Shown here one piece after another: positions 46,301-61,300 of a DNA stretch of 64,000 nt. Within the stretch, counting starts at the first letter, position 1. Every line of letters starts with the position of its first letter. The translations under genes and the position numbers were made by a program. The notes under the pieces are model-generated. The model did not search any database and was not told the DNA's origin. It saw only the letters and a program-made list of their open reading frames with translations. The DNA comes from Hydractinia symbiolongicarpus (taxonomy: Eukaryota; Cnidaria; Hydrozoa; Anthoathecata; Hydractiniidae), in assembly GCF_029227915.1 (NCBI RefSeq), contig NC_079877.1, positions 13,765,351 through 13,829,350 on the forward strand, read 5' to 3'.

Positions 46301-49300
46301 TCTCGTAATGGCGCCGCACATTTTGCTTCACATTGCCCACATAGGTTTGGGTCACAGTCATTGTCCCCACAGTTTCGGAATGCGACTCCCAGAGCCTGGT
46401 CGCCCACACATGGGAACCCATGCATTCGCTTTAATCGAGGGCTCCCTTGTTGATGCCCCTGCACCTTTGTCCACAGATGTCAAAACTGTTCCAAAGAACA
46501 CCCAGCTACGAAGTGTCCATCCCGGCCCTCTAAGTTTGGTTCCAGATAGGTTTTTTGCTATCACATCTTTGGTCATAACACCCAGTAAAGTTCACGTTTT
46601 AAGTCACTAGGTGCTTGTGTGTGCTTCAACATGTCAGACAGCAATCTTAATCCACTTCCATTGCCATCTACTTTTCTAGAAACATGGACCTTTCTTTCTT
46701 CTACGTCGTTCATATGAACATAATCAATTTTTTCTTTGCTCATATTCTCTATGATAAAGGATCTAATGGACTGATCCAAAGACTGATTTGGCTTGTTCAA
46801 ACTCAATATTTTCTTTTGTAGCAGCCTGTATCTCAACTTCCTTTTGCTTCTCTAGAAATTCTGCCTTAATTTGTAATTCTGCAAGCCTCACTTTTTCTCT
46901 AATAGCAGTTTCTCTAACTGAGCTGGTTGTGTTACCAGAACTCTTGCTTCTACATGATCTTTGTGAATTACTACAAAATTTGTTGTAAAAGCCTTTACTT
47001 TCACTCGGCAATTCTCTACATCTTGTTTTAATCCTGAAGACATCTTTATCCAACGTATCGACTAAAGTATCATCTTGCTCCTCTGGCACTCCTAACAATA
47101 TTTGACACCTAGCATGCCTCTTAGCATATTAGCATATATAATTATTTATATTTTTCTTTATAGCAATTTGCTGCTGAAGAAGCAAATTTAAAGCAACAAA
47201 GGGACCATCCTCGTGCCCTTTCATCAGAAATTACTGATCTTGAGGTGAGACATTTTTGCATAAGTATCAAATCCTTAGCAAAGAGTGAGAATAGTACTAT
47301 TAAAGATGTTTTTTAGTTTGTCTTCTCGGTGTGCATATTTAGTCTTGTATTGCATATTTATAACATGCAGATATGGTAAAACTAATAAGCCAGAGTGGCT
47401 TGATTTTTGAATGTTTTTATTGTCTTTTTGTAAAAACAAGAATTTCTTATGCTGTTTTATTAGAAACTTACTGTTTTATTTTGATCAAAATTAGCTTGTA
47501 AAAGTGTTCACTTGATTAGAAAGGGAATGGTCGAGGAAAGCAATTTTTAATGATGTCAGCAATAACCTCTATACGAAAAATTTTGTTAGAAGTTCTAAGA
47601 AAAATAGACTGGAAAATTTTAAATGTCTAGTGTTCTTTGTGAAAAAAGAGACCATGAGCAACAATTGTGAAGCTATACTACACTTATCATGACGAAATAA
47701 AACAAAACTTGTGAAAAGAATTATTAGTTATCCAAATGAATCATACAAAGTTGTCCACTTCTGGCTATGAATTTTCTTAGAGCTTGTATCAATGAGTCAG
47801 TGTCTATAGAACAAGTACTCTCCATGTGAATTGCTCTGCATAGTACACATGTAAAAAGTGCTGCATACCTATTGAAGTCCTTACATCCTTCAAGAATCAG
47901 GAAAGGTCCAAACATATCTACTGCACAAAAAATAAAAGGCTGGTAAGATATTACATTCAACACATCCCTTATGATACTTCTGATTAATGAATTTGCCTTG
48001 ATAATCCAATATTCACAACTTCTAAGTTTCATACCTCTACCACAGTGGTTGATTTTTTTATGATACCAACGTATAAAAGTGTTGTAACTGATGGTCTTTC
48101 GTAAGAATGACTGGCTTTATATCCATGACTGGCTTTATATCCATGCTAAATGAAGAATTCTGCAGTCTCCAACAAGATAAGGACTTGTCAATCTTGTTAA
48201 AATGGTATAACTTATAATTTGCCTGACTAACAAGGTTAACTTTGACCCTGATTTTAACCTCTGGATCATCTTCTGATACTTGAAAATAGGAATCACTAAT
48301 CACTATCTTTAAACACTCGGATTAGATTTTCTGTTAGCTATAAATTTCATAGGAGTTAAGCCTCTGGAAGCATCATCTGCTGGATTTTCCTTTGATTGTA
48401 TATGTAACACCACTGTTTCGTGTGTGAGCCTTCCCTTAATGGTCTTGATACTGTAGGGTTAACCAAAAAAAGACAAGTTTTGCTCACACTCTTGATGCTT
48501 GTAACGACATGTTTAAACTACAATATATAAGAAAAATGTATGTAGTGAATATTCAAAAGAATAGCTAAGGAAATATAACAAATATTATAAACTATATAAT
48601 GCTTACGAGCTTGCCAAGTGTGAGAGCTTTGAAAATAAATTTGATTAGAATTTAAATAGACTTGTTGAAAAAAAATTGAATTTCTGAAAGATTATTTAAA
48701 CTTTTCTTGACATTGAAAAAAGATGTGATCACCTCAGTGACTTCAAGTGAACAAGTGAAAAATCTGCTTTTAAATAATTAAATATAAATTCCCTATAAAG
48801 TATACTTTACAATTAGAGACACAAACAGGTGATTAAATTTTTGCACTAAATACACTTTGGTACTACACTTGACAACACAATAGTTAAATAAATTACAGAA
48901 CAAATATGGCAGACAAAACATAAAGATAAATTTTAACATAGAACTGACTCAACACTCCCCAACGATGATAAAATTTGTACTTTATTTTGAACAGTAACTC
49001 GAGTCATTAAGAAACTTGGAATCGGAATACTGTGCAGCTTTGTGTAGTTCCTCATACAAATCAATTCGTCAATTAGATGAATAACAATCAAGTTTCTAAC
49101 TGAGCGATGGGTTTCGCGATCAACGTTTTCATTGTTATTTCCATATTTAACAAGAACTCATCTAATTTTATCGTCTCAACCATAATCGACTGATTTGATC
49201 ATACCAAATTGATAATTCGATCTTAACATTGATTCTTGTTTTAAAAATAAAACTACGTCGCCTTCTTGAACATCCACATCCGATCTGAACCACTTCGGAT

Positions 49301-52300
49301 GATCCATTAATTTGGGAACATGTGAAATTAACCAATCCTCATACCATGTATCGAATATCTTCTTATTCGTTCTCAGAATTTTATCGTAATCGTTAACTAC
49401 TCTCATACTTTCAATCAGACTTCGTTCGTTATTTTGACCGATTAGGGTTTACAAGATCCATGGCTTCAAAATTGGATTTGTTGTTTCCAAGAGCCAAAGG
49501 TAGGTTGTTTGTACTGTTTGCGATGGACAATGCTATTGTTTCCCATTGAATAATCGACAATCTTGAATTATATAAATTCTTCTCAAGTGAAACTTTTATT
49601 TGACGAATCTTACGCTCGACTTTACCATGCATGCTATGAGCATCAACAGGACATACTTTAAATTCGACTGCCTCGTTTTGATGAAGTAGATATTTAATGT
49701 TGACAAAATCAAATTGCATTGATTCGCAACCTTTCACTAACTGACTGACTTTATCTGGAAGGAGTACTTTTGGATAACCGACTTCACAGGCAAATCTTGT
49801 GAAGGCTTGTAGAAATGCAGAAGTGCTGTAATCTTCCATCACCTTGATATTAACCGTTGATGCTGTTGTACAGCGAAAAACTATCAACCATATTTTGACA
49901 GGGGTTCTTCGATGATGCATCGTATGAAAGAAATGGACCTGAAAGATCAAGCTGCCTAATATAAAACACAGGTGCAATAGTTAGATTGTGTTTTGATACA
50001 GGTCCCATTACCATTTCTCCAAGTACCTGCATCTTCCGCAAGCAGCTTTCACCTGTTTTACCAATGATCTTCCTTCAATGATGTAAATCTGGTTTAATAC
50101 ATACCTCCATGTTTATTCGACCCCTGAATGACGTACAGTTTTGTCATACAGGTGAATATCGTTCACAACACTGTATGCTATCGGTGAATGTCGATCATAC
50201 TCTGGGACACAAAATATCGTTGATGACAGGTCCTTCATAACTTTTGTTGCTTGTCCAACAATCGCAATTTCATCCGTCGGAAGAATCCTTTCAGAGTAAA
50301 GGAGAATTCCATCCTTTTTGTGATTTTTTCGTATACGTAACAATGGCGAGGATTCTTACCACTTTTTCCCAGCGATGTCTGTTGGGATTGATAAGCCATT
50401 TCGAAAATTGATATCTGTCAGGTATTTCTTTTGTGATGGTAGAATCAAGAGCTAGGTATGTGGTCTGTGGTTCTAGTTCCTATTTTGGTTATTTAGAACA
50501 ATTTTCTTAGCATCCATCATTGGATTTGCCACAAAACATGAAATCGTTTTGATTCATTTCTAAAGTACCCCAAAACTACATGACTGTCCGCCCAAAAGTA
50601 CTCCTCATTAATTTTAATTTCTAACTACTTTTTTAGCATATTTGCCACTCTCACTAATACAACTGCTGCTGATAATTCTAATCTGGTGAAACAAAGCCAA
50701 GTGGATCGTAGACAGAACTAACAGACACGAGAATGACAAAAGAATTAATGGTGTATCCTTAAGCGTGATTATACAAATGAATTCATTGTTTTCTATGCAC
50801 TACTCTACACCCAAGACTCTTTCCATTGGTAACGTGTAAATTGATAGGTCTAAATTCATTAATTCTTTAGCCTTCTTAGCATCAAGTATTTTTTGCTGAG
50901 CTTCTCTTGAATTAGAAAACAATTTGGTAAGTCGAAATCCACCAGCTGCACACACGCTATCAACATTCGTTAGCAGCTTTAATGTAGTGATGACATCAAG
51001 ACAGGACTTTAACATATCATCCACATAAAAATTCTTTCTTAATGTTTCTGCCGCGTTAATGCTATATTCACCCTGGTGATGGCCAAACAAATGAACTGTC
51101 ATTCTAAATTATTTCAAAGAAAGCGATAGGTTTCCATTAGGCCACCATAGATATCCCAAAAAGTTCTAATGCTTAACAGGAACTTTCACTTGATAAAACA
51201 TGGCTGCATTATCTCCAATGATTGCTATTTTCTCCTGTCAAATTTCTTGTCAGAACACCAGTTAATTGATTTGTCATGCCAAGACCCTAATGATTCATTA
51301 TGATAAGTTGCACTACAATCAAACACCACTCGAAGTTTGTTTGGATCTCTTAGGGCGATAAAAACTATGATGTGGAAGATACAATATATGACCTGGAGTT
51401 TCATCCTTCCGATTCATCTACTTCCACAGCATACCCGCTGTCAATCTGATTGGTCATGACGTGCACATAATGTGCATGCATAATTTTGTTTCTCTCCAGC
51501 TTCTTCTTTAAATGCATGCTTCTTTGAACAGCTTGTTGTTTTGCATTATAATGTTTTCATCAGAAAATGGTAAAGGTTTTTGATATCCCATTTTATCAAG
51601 AAACTTTCTTTCTGACTCCGAGAAGGCATTGCTTAGCTGAGAATAAGATTTATTCAAAATCATGATATTATATTATATTTACTTTCTTGTTTTAATCCTG
51701 AAGACATCTTTATCCAACGTATCGACTAAAGTATCATCTTGCTGGCACTCCTAACAATATTTGACACCTAGCACGCGTCTTAAGCAATATAAGGAACTGT
51801 TCATCTAATTCTCTTAAGCCACTTTCAACTTTAACTCTCTCCTTATTTTCCATGAATCTCTCTAACACCCAACTGATTTCTCTTTTTCTACCTCTTTTAG
51901 TCATTTTTTATCTCTGTTTAAATGACTAATGTATGACATAGCACGTTGAGCTAAATTTGATACTAGCAAATTACGATAAATGTTTTTTAATTGAAGTTTT
52001 GACCAATGTATTTGCCATTAAACAGATTTTCAAAATTTACGCTCTCTGTTATTTAGGAAATTGTCCTCAGCTATTGATTGAGTAGTGATTATATTTTTCT
52101 TTATAGCAATTTGCTGCCGAAGAAGCAAATTTAAAGCAACAAAGGAACCATCCTAGTACCCTTTCATCAGAAATTACTGATCTTGAGGTGAGACATTTAT
52201 GCATAAATATCGAATCCTTAGCAGAGTGTGAAAATAGTACTATTAAAAATATTTTTTTAGTTTGTCTGCTCGGTGTGCATATTTAGTCTTGTATTGTATA

Positions 52301-55300
52301 TTTATAACATGCAGATATATGGAGCTAAACACAATTTAGCTCATGTTAATTGCAGTTTCCAGTTGGGTTGCTAGCTGGTTGGGTGAACTAAAATACAAAT
52401 GCACTTTATTGAGCTTCAAAATTGGTGCATGATGTTTTGTTTACCCACATTGGGTACAGTCTCAATTAACCAGGCCAATGAGCCTAGCCTCTGTTACCAA
52501 TGGCCTATGAATTAAGAATTTCACATCACATTGGCCTCTGACCTAAGCTGACAACATTGTATTAAAAAACCCCGAAAGATTTCAATATCCGTTTAACTAT
52601 AGTTATAGCTATAGCTAGCTCCACGTTTTCCAAAAGCATCTATATTGTCTATCACTGCCACATATAGTACATCATCAACTCTATAAACTCTTTGGCTTCA
52701 ATAACATAATGGCATCTAATAGCGGTAAGAAAAGCGTTTTTTTTGAAAAACATGCTGCCGTTGTGGGACCTCATCTGCGCACTTTAAAAGATTGGGTACA
52801 ACTTGGCAAGGAATCCCTTGTTCTAATTTTGAACTCATACAACATGATTGTGAAGGGTTTAACCATGTCTCAGCTCCCCCAAGCTCTATTTGACAAATTT
52901 CGGCACGAAGCAAACCCCTTTTCATCAGTCGATGATGAGACAAGTCCCATGAGTTTCCTCGACCAGTCTCATGCAAGTTTTCATTCTGGGGCAGATGGTC
53001 CCAGCCGCCATGTTGGACAACAGAAGAAGCGCGGCGTAGCTACTGTGGAGGATAGTGATGTTCACCAAGACGACCCCGAGGAACCCAAACCTACACGTGT
53101 GGATGCGGACTTTCAAACTTTTCCCACGACATGAAAGTTTTTTTGCGAAAAGAGCTGCAAAATTTAGTCAGCACCAAAAACTTTGTTCCGTCTCAAGGGC
53201 AAGGCCAGCTGCCTCGTCCTCCTCATTTTGACTTTTCGGCCACTGGTTCACTCTTGCCGCATACTATCCATAATGGCGGGTCTAGCGATGTTGACTTCCA
53301 GCAGGTCAACGTCGTTCGCACCGAGGCTCTGCAGCATGACCCTACTGTTCTGGATCCTATTTCTAGTGTTTGTCTGCCGCCAATTCCCAAACGGTTTTTG
53401 GACAAAATTAAGTTGCGTGAGTACGTGAATTTTGATGCTCTTTTGCCTCCATCTCCACACTCTTCTGTGTTGTGTACTTCTCTTCCCATCTGGGGGAGTT
53501 CGATCTGAATATCCAAAATGTGGACCGTGCCCCCAAGGTGTCCTTATCCCAAAAAATGGCAGGGAAGGGTAAGGTTAAGGATTTTAATTCTTGGGTTTCT
53601 GCCTGGACAATCTATATGAGGTGCATGGTTTGGCTTTACCCTCATCTTGTCCAACAAATGTTAGCCTACCAAACCTTCATTAGCCAGTTTGCCTCCCAGT
53701 ACGCTTTTGCGTCTGTATACACATACGACCAACTTCACCGGTTGCAGCTGGCAAATAATCATTCCCATAGGTGGGATGTTGTTGACGATGCACTGTTTAA
53801 TATGCACCTTAGAGGCCCCCCCTCAGTGTTGTCGCAGAAGGTTTCCCCTGTGGGACCTCCAAGATATTTTTCTTGTAATGGCGCCGCACATTTTGCTTCA
53901 CATTGCCCACATAGGTTTGGGTCGCAGTCATTGTCCCCACAGTTTCGGAATGCCACTCCCAGAGCCTGGTCACCCGCACATGGGAACCCATGCATTCGCT
54001 TTAATCGAGGGCTCCCTTGTCGATACCCCTGCACCTTTGTCCACAGATGTCAAAACTGTTCCAAAGAACACCCAGCTACGCAGTGTCCATCCCGGCCCTC
54101 TAAGTTTGGTTCCAGATAGGTTTTTTCCTATCACATCTTTGGTCATAACACCCATTAAAGTTCACGTTTTAAGTCACTAGGTGCTTGTGTGTGCTTCAAC
54201 ATGTCAGACAGCAATCTTAATCCACTTCCATTGCCATCCATTTTTCTAGAAGCATGGACCTTTCTTTCTTCTACGTCGTTCATATGAACATAATCAATTT
54301 TTTCTTTGCTCATATTCTCTATGATAAAGGATCTAATGGACTGATCCAAAGACTGATTTGGCTTGTTCAAACTCAATATTTTTTTTTGTAGCAGCCTGTA
54401 TCTCAACTTCCTTTTGTTTCTCTAGAAATTCTGCCTTAATTTGTAATTCTGCAAGCCTCACTTTTTCTCTAATAGCAGTTTCTCTAACTGAGCTGGTTGT
54501 GTTACCAGATCTCTTGCTTCTACATGATCTTTGTGAATTACTACAAAATTTGTTGTAAAAACCTTTACTTTCACTCGGCAATTCTCTACATCTTGTTTTA
54601 ATCCTGAAGACATCCTTATCCAACGTATCGACTAAAGTATCATCTTGCTGCTCTGGCACTCCTAACAATATTTGACACTTAGCACGCGTCTTAAGCAATT
54701 TAAGGAACTGGTCATCTAATTCTCTTAAGCCACTTTCAACTTTAACTGTCTCCTTATTTTCCATGAATCTCTCTAACACCCAACTGATTTCTCTTTTTCT
54801 ACCTCTTTTAGTCATTTTTTATCTCTGTTTAAATGACTAATGTATGACATAGCACGTTGAGCTAAATTTGATACTAGCAAATTACGATAAATGTTTTTTA
54901 ATTGAAGTTTTGACCAATGTATTTGCCATTAAACAGATTTTCAAAATTTACGCTCTCTGTTATTTAGGAAATTGTCCTCAGCTATTGATTGAGTAGTGAT
55001 TATATTTTTCTTTATAGCAATTTGCTGCCGAAGAAGCAAATTTAAAGCAACAAAGGAACCATCCTAGTACCCTTTCATCAGAAATTACTGATCTTGAGGT
55101 GAGACATTTATGCATAAATATCGAATCCTTAGCAGAGTGTGAAAATAGTACTATTAAAAATATTTTTTTAGTTTGTCTGCTCAGTGTGCATATTTAGTCT
55201 TGTATTACATATTTATAACATGCAGAAATTCTAAAACTAATAAGCCAGAGTGGCTTGATTTTTGATTGTTTTTATTGTCCTTTTGTAAAAGCAAGAATTT

Positions 55301-58300
55301 CTTATGTTGTCTTATTAGAAACTTACTGTTTTATTTTGATCAATCTAGTGGATTAGCTTACGAAAGTGTTCACTTGATTAGAAAGCGAATGGTTAAGAAA
55401 AGAAATTTTTAATGATGTCAGCAATAACCTCCATACAAAAAATTTTGTTAGAAGTCCCCAATCACAACGAAGTTAAGAAAAATGGACTGGAAAATTTTAA
55501 ATGTCTAGTGTTCTTTGTGAAAAAAGAGACCATGAACAACAATTGCGAAGCTATACTTCACTTATCATGACGAAATAAAACAAAACTTGTGAAAAAATTG
55601 TTAAAGGGGTATTTTAACTTCGCAGTAGGCTAAAACATTTTTTTTATAAAATATAATTTAGAACACAGCAAAATTTTTGTTTTTTAGGAAATATCTGTTA
55701 AGCAGATTGTGTTAAGTTAAGTTTTCGCAGAATGAAAATCACCCCTGACTGAAATGTTCTTAACTTTTTCATCAAACAAGTTTAAGATAAATACACAGAA
55801 AGTATGAAAATATGAGGAAAAAAAACAACTTGAAATTCGAAAATTAACAATGACTAAAATAAATAACAAATGCATACAAACTGTTCTTTACAGAACTTAA
55901 ACATCGTTCAGTTGTTTAAATCTTCTTCAACCTTCTTGAATAGACATAGATTATTAGAAAATTGATAAAAAAACGAGTGTCATTTTGGCAAAAATTTTGT
56001 GTCAATCAATTCACTTTTATAATATCTATGCATTGATAAAATCTGAATGCACGTCTCTTAAAAGGTCTAAAATTACTAAAATTGTTGGTAAAAATTTGTT
56101 TCTACATGCACTAATATTATCAATGAAAACAACATCTTTTTCCTTGGGATCACTATGTTTTTTTTGTTTTTTTGGACGTCTATAATCTCTACTTTATTAT
56201 TGTACCCCTGAAGAGGGGTATAAAAAACATGCTGTGAATTTGTATCTCTATTCTGACAATTTCACACGAATTTATTTAACATCAGAACATTCAATTAAAA
56301 ATCACTCAGCAAATTACCTGATCTTGAATATTAAGGGTTAATATTAGGGATTTACAATATGCTGGGTGACAATTCCAGTTTGGCATCCTCATCACATATA
56401 TCCTTATCCTTTTTTTTCAGTTGGGTGTAATGCTCTAAAGAAAATTTAATTGTAATTTCTAAAGTTTCTTAACATCACATCAAAAATTATTTTTGTTTTA
56501 AGTTTCACCTTGGCTATGTGTTTTCTTTTAATAGATACCAAAGTCTAAGCAAGATGATGTAAGAAATGTGGATATTGTGTTAGATAGTTCCGTCATTGAA
56601 GATGAAAAACCAGAAAGCTCGTTTGAGGAATCTGTTACCAGTACTACCCATCCAGAAATAAATTTATCAACAGAATCACATATAGCTCAGTCATGGTCTC
56701 TTGGATCTCCTCAACAATTTAAAGATGCCAATTCAGCCCTTCTTGATAGCAGCAGTAGTGACGGTGGTAGTGATAAACAAAGTAAGGATGTTCATTCCCA
56801 TCTTGATGACAAGCCAGTAGCAACCTTTGTAACCAATTCCGAGGAAAAAGCTGTTTTAAATGATAGCTCTACTGAGCTCACTCACACTGAAGGAGTTATC
56901 AGTGATGTTGAAAACACAAAAACTTATACAGCAGAAGAACATACAGGATCAATCACTGCTGAGGAAAAATTAGTACATTCTGCAAATCTTTTAAAATCTA
57001 TAGGAAATAAGAATGATAAAAGTTTTGATAATGCAACTGAGGGTTATGCAGCAGAGGAAAAAATCTACCAAGATATTGGGACAGGTAGTAATATGGATGA
57101 AGAAAAGAATACCATTTGCGGTCCAACTTCTATTAATGTAGATGGCAAAGATAGCGTTGATTCTAATGTTAATATGGAATTGGCTGCTCAAAATGATGGT
57201 ATTGTAATAGACAAGGAAAAAGGTCAACATGTATCAGCTGATGTGAGCAACAATAATAACAAAAAAGATCAAAAGAGTGCTAACGATGATGCAAACATTT
57301 CAGAAAAAGAAATATTTAATGAATGTGGTACAGAAAATTCACCTCAAGATAAACTAGGTTTTAAACAAAGTGAAACAGATGAAGCGGAACAAGAAGGTAT
57401 AAATTAATGTGTTTAATCAGTACGGTGTCTTGATTTTTCAGTATTGTTATCAGAAAATTGTTTTTGTTGGTGAACTTTCACGTGATTATTGCCAAATTTT
57501 AGATATGAACTCAGAAAGTGACAAAACAATCAATCAAGAAGAAGATGATTCACTGTATAAGAACGACGAACAGTACTCTGAATCCTATTCAACTGGTGAT
57601 GTACCGCCTGATATTTTGACATTATAGTATCTTTCATTCATACTTGCCTGAATTGTCTAACATTTTTTGTAAAAAGTGCTTTATATTACAATGTAAATTC
57701 TTTGGTGTACATGTATTATTTTTCTATTGTTACCTTAACTCCTTTATCGTCATTCTTTTGGCTTTGAATGCACAAAACGATCCAATTTGCATTTGTTGTC
57801 TCCAGATTATGTTATATTTTCCACTGGCAATTACTTTCAAATATTGAATCTAAAAACAAAAAAACAAGTCAACATTAGAAGTACAAGTGGCAGGGGTATT
57901 GGTGCAATAGCGGTAAGGGACTATCTTTTGTTTTTATTTTCTCTATATTGAATTATTTTCTTAATTGCATTTATTTTATTGCATAAATATTAACAAAACA
58001 TATTAAATATATACCTTTCAGGTTCATCCGAACAGACAATATTTTGCTGTAGCTGAAAAAGGCATCAAACCAGATATAATTATTTATGAAAACCCTTCGT
58101 TAAAAATATATCGAATCTTGCGGGAAGGAACTGAAGAAGCATATGCTAATCTTGATTTTTCACCCAGTGGAGAAAAACTTGCATCAGTTGGAAGTGCACC
58201 TGATTATATGATGACTATTTGGGATTGGAATGAAGTATACTCTTTGTGTTTGTTTATTCTAACTCTGCAAATAGATTGATATTTGGTTTTAGCAATTTTG

Positions 58301-61300
58301 AGTACGAAAAGAACTGTATAAAATATTTCGTTTTGAACTTTGATTAGGAGCAGATTATTCTTCGCTCAAAGGCCTTCTCTCAAGATGTTTATAAAGTTGC
58401 GTTTTCACCAGAAGATGAAGGTCACCTGTGCTCAAGTGGCACTGGCCATATAAAGTTAGTGCAAAGATGTTAATTATTTCATCTCGACATTGGCAGTTTT
58501 TTTTTTATTTGCAGTTTATTTATAGTATCAACAAAGCTCCTGTTTTTTTATTAACTAGTCTTAATTGTATTTTTTGGCTGTGTTTACTAATAGATTTTGG
58601 ATGATGGCAAACACATTTACTGGTTTAAAACTGCAAGGAGAACTGGGTAGATTTGGTACTACTGAGTTAAGTGATATCTCAGGTATATGCAAGGTTTTTG
58701 ACTTAACATTTTTTTTAAAAAAAAGATTGTTATTGTTTTACATGATCAAAATCAGCTTAACATTTGAGTTAATTATGTAGTGTTTCAGGAAAAACCTGGT
58801 CAATGTGTGTGCAAAAGTAGCAACTTCTGGCTGCAGAGCATTGATCATTTGACGCTTACGTCCATATTTGAAAATTGACAAAAAAACTGTCATTAAAAAA
58901 AAACTCTCATTATTTTTGCCCTTTTTATTTTATTCGGCTCTAGTAAATGGAGAATTGACAAAATACAGGGATGCAATCTTTTGTATTTGTGAAAAACTCA
59001 ACTTTTGTTGTATCATAAAGTAGTTTGAAACAAATAAATATTATAGTGAAGATATTATTTCGGTTTGTCTGTTCAGTATTCATATTACTGTGGAAAGTTT
59101 ATCATTTCTTGAACATGATATAGTTTAGTAGGCGACGTTTCGGGAGATCCTTCTCCCATCATCGGGCAAAGTAAAATGATGTTGAGCATGTAGTTATATA
59201 ATTGCAAAGGATCGAAATTCATAAAAATTAACCAATCAGAAACGAGCTGATAATTACAGTTCATTACGATAATTAACATTTTCGGACCTAGATGACTTCT
59301 TCTGTAAGGCTGGTAACCAAATCTCAGGAAGTTGATACGAGATGCTGTTTATGTGTTTGTTACTTTCTACACTGCTGATGGTTTCTTTAATCTTCCTGGC
59401 TGTTGTTCTGGATTCTCAGTCAATGATTTACTTCTCATCCCAATTAAACTGGTGACTTCTGCTCCAGCTGTGGTCCGCAATTTCGTTTTTCTTCACATCT
59501 CCGTTTTTCACTGCGCCCATATGTTCTTGTACTAGTTGCTTAAACTTTCTTTTTGTTTCGCCTATATACACTGCATCGCAATCTTTACACGGGATTTCGT
59601 AAACAACACTGCTTTGTTCTTCCAGGTTTATTTTGTCTTTTGGTTTAGACAAAGTGCTTCTTAGGGTGTCTTTAGAGTTAAGAATGCATTTGATCGTGTT
59701 GCCTTAAAACTCAACGAAGGATCTCGCTGGTACCTGGTACGAAGGGTAGAAATGTTGATGCGATAAATTCCTCTGATGTTTCCACGTTGTCTCCATTGCA
59801 TCTTCTCTTCATTTTATTTTCTACTTGCGTGATGACTTTATGACTGTATCCATTTGCGATTAATGCATTTCTTACGCGTCGAATTTCTTCATTCCTCTCC
59901 TGTTTGTCACTGACTACGCTATTGGCACGATTCAGTAATGAAGATATGACACTTTCTTTGCAAGATTTCTGATGGTTTAATTCGAATATTTAAAAAAAGT
60001 TAAATTTTATTCTTAGTACAAACATCACTTTAAATATTTACTTACAGATGCGCAGCATTGGTCATCTTCTTTTACAGTTTAACATTTTATTAATAGCTGT
60101 AAACTAAATTTTGTCATGTATGTATCCAAATGCTATCACTCGTTTTTCTTTTTTTATAAGCCTAATTGATGTTGCTTTTGTTAAAAAACTGGAAACAGGC
60201 ATGTAGGGACCTATTATGAACTTTACGTTAAAAGGAGGTTTTTATGTTAAGGGTCCCTAAAAGAAAACTAGAAAACCCCTGCTAAGTTTTTTTAACAACA
60301 ATGAGTTTTTTAATTAAGGAAACATGCAAATGTCAGTCAACAGAAGTGAAAAAATAAATTAGTTTTATAAAGCTAGAACTCTGGGGAAGAAATTTATAGA
60401 CAAACACTAGTGTTGAAATAAAACAACAAGAAAACAATACTCTTCTTGTTACAGAAAATAAAACAAACAAGAGAGGTAGTTGGCTATAGCTGTGTAGAAA
60501 CTACACCAAGATCATCACCTTAAAATCATCATCTCAAGTGAAGACAAACTAATGAAAAACAGTAGAAGACTTAAGGCTATGTTATAAAATTAAAGAGTTA
60601 GTTGTAGAGAACAAAATTGCAGTGAATAAACTCGCTTGTAGGTGAACTACATAAATTTGTGCATAAAAAGAATGTGGAAAAAGTGTTTATAAATTGCAGA
60701 AAAAACCAAACTTTTTTATTTATTTCGCAGTTGCAGCTTCTGGAGAAAATAATTTTAACTTTTTATTCAAAAAGAACTTCTAAATGTCAAAAACTGCTGG
60801 CTCAGAATGTATTCCAAAAGTTTTTGGTACAGAAAAAAACTTTTTAGCTTTGTATTTCTTTAAAATCACATTTTTATCAGACTAAAAGAAATATTAAAAA
60901 GGACGAAATCAACACGTTCCTTTATAATGGGTCGATGTCATTATATATAAAGTTTTGGTATGTGTCTGTTATTTAAAGTAAAAAAACATGCTTAATCGTG
61001 TCAAATATATCTAGGGAAATTTGAAAAATTTTATATGCTGGGAATTATAACATTATTTTTTAGGATTTGTTGAATTACCTGATGGAAAGGTACTCTCTGG
61101 TTCAGAGTGGGGTAATATGCTGCTGTGGGATGGTGGGTTGATTAAGGTTGAAATAACCAGAAAAGGGAAGAAGAATTGTCATAATGGTAACATTGAGCAG
61201 TTTTTCCTTGATGAAGGAGAACTGATAACAGTTGGATTTGATGGATTTGTAAAGGTTTGACTATATATATATATTTTTGATCACAAACATAACAAAAAAT

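Noticed and set aside
45161-46464. Several - strand frames opposite the gag-like element
   Set aside because: Mirror frames of the + strand gag-like protein, repeated in the same way in the second copy at 52.7-54.2 kb.
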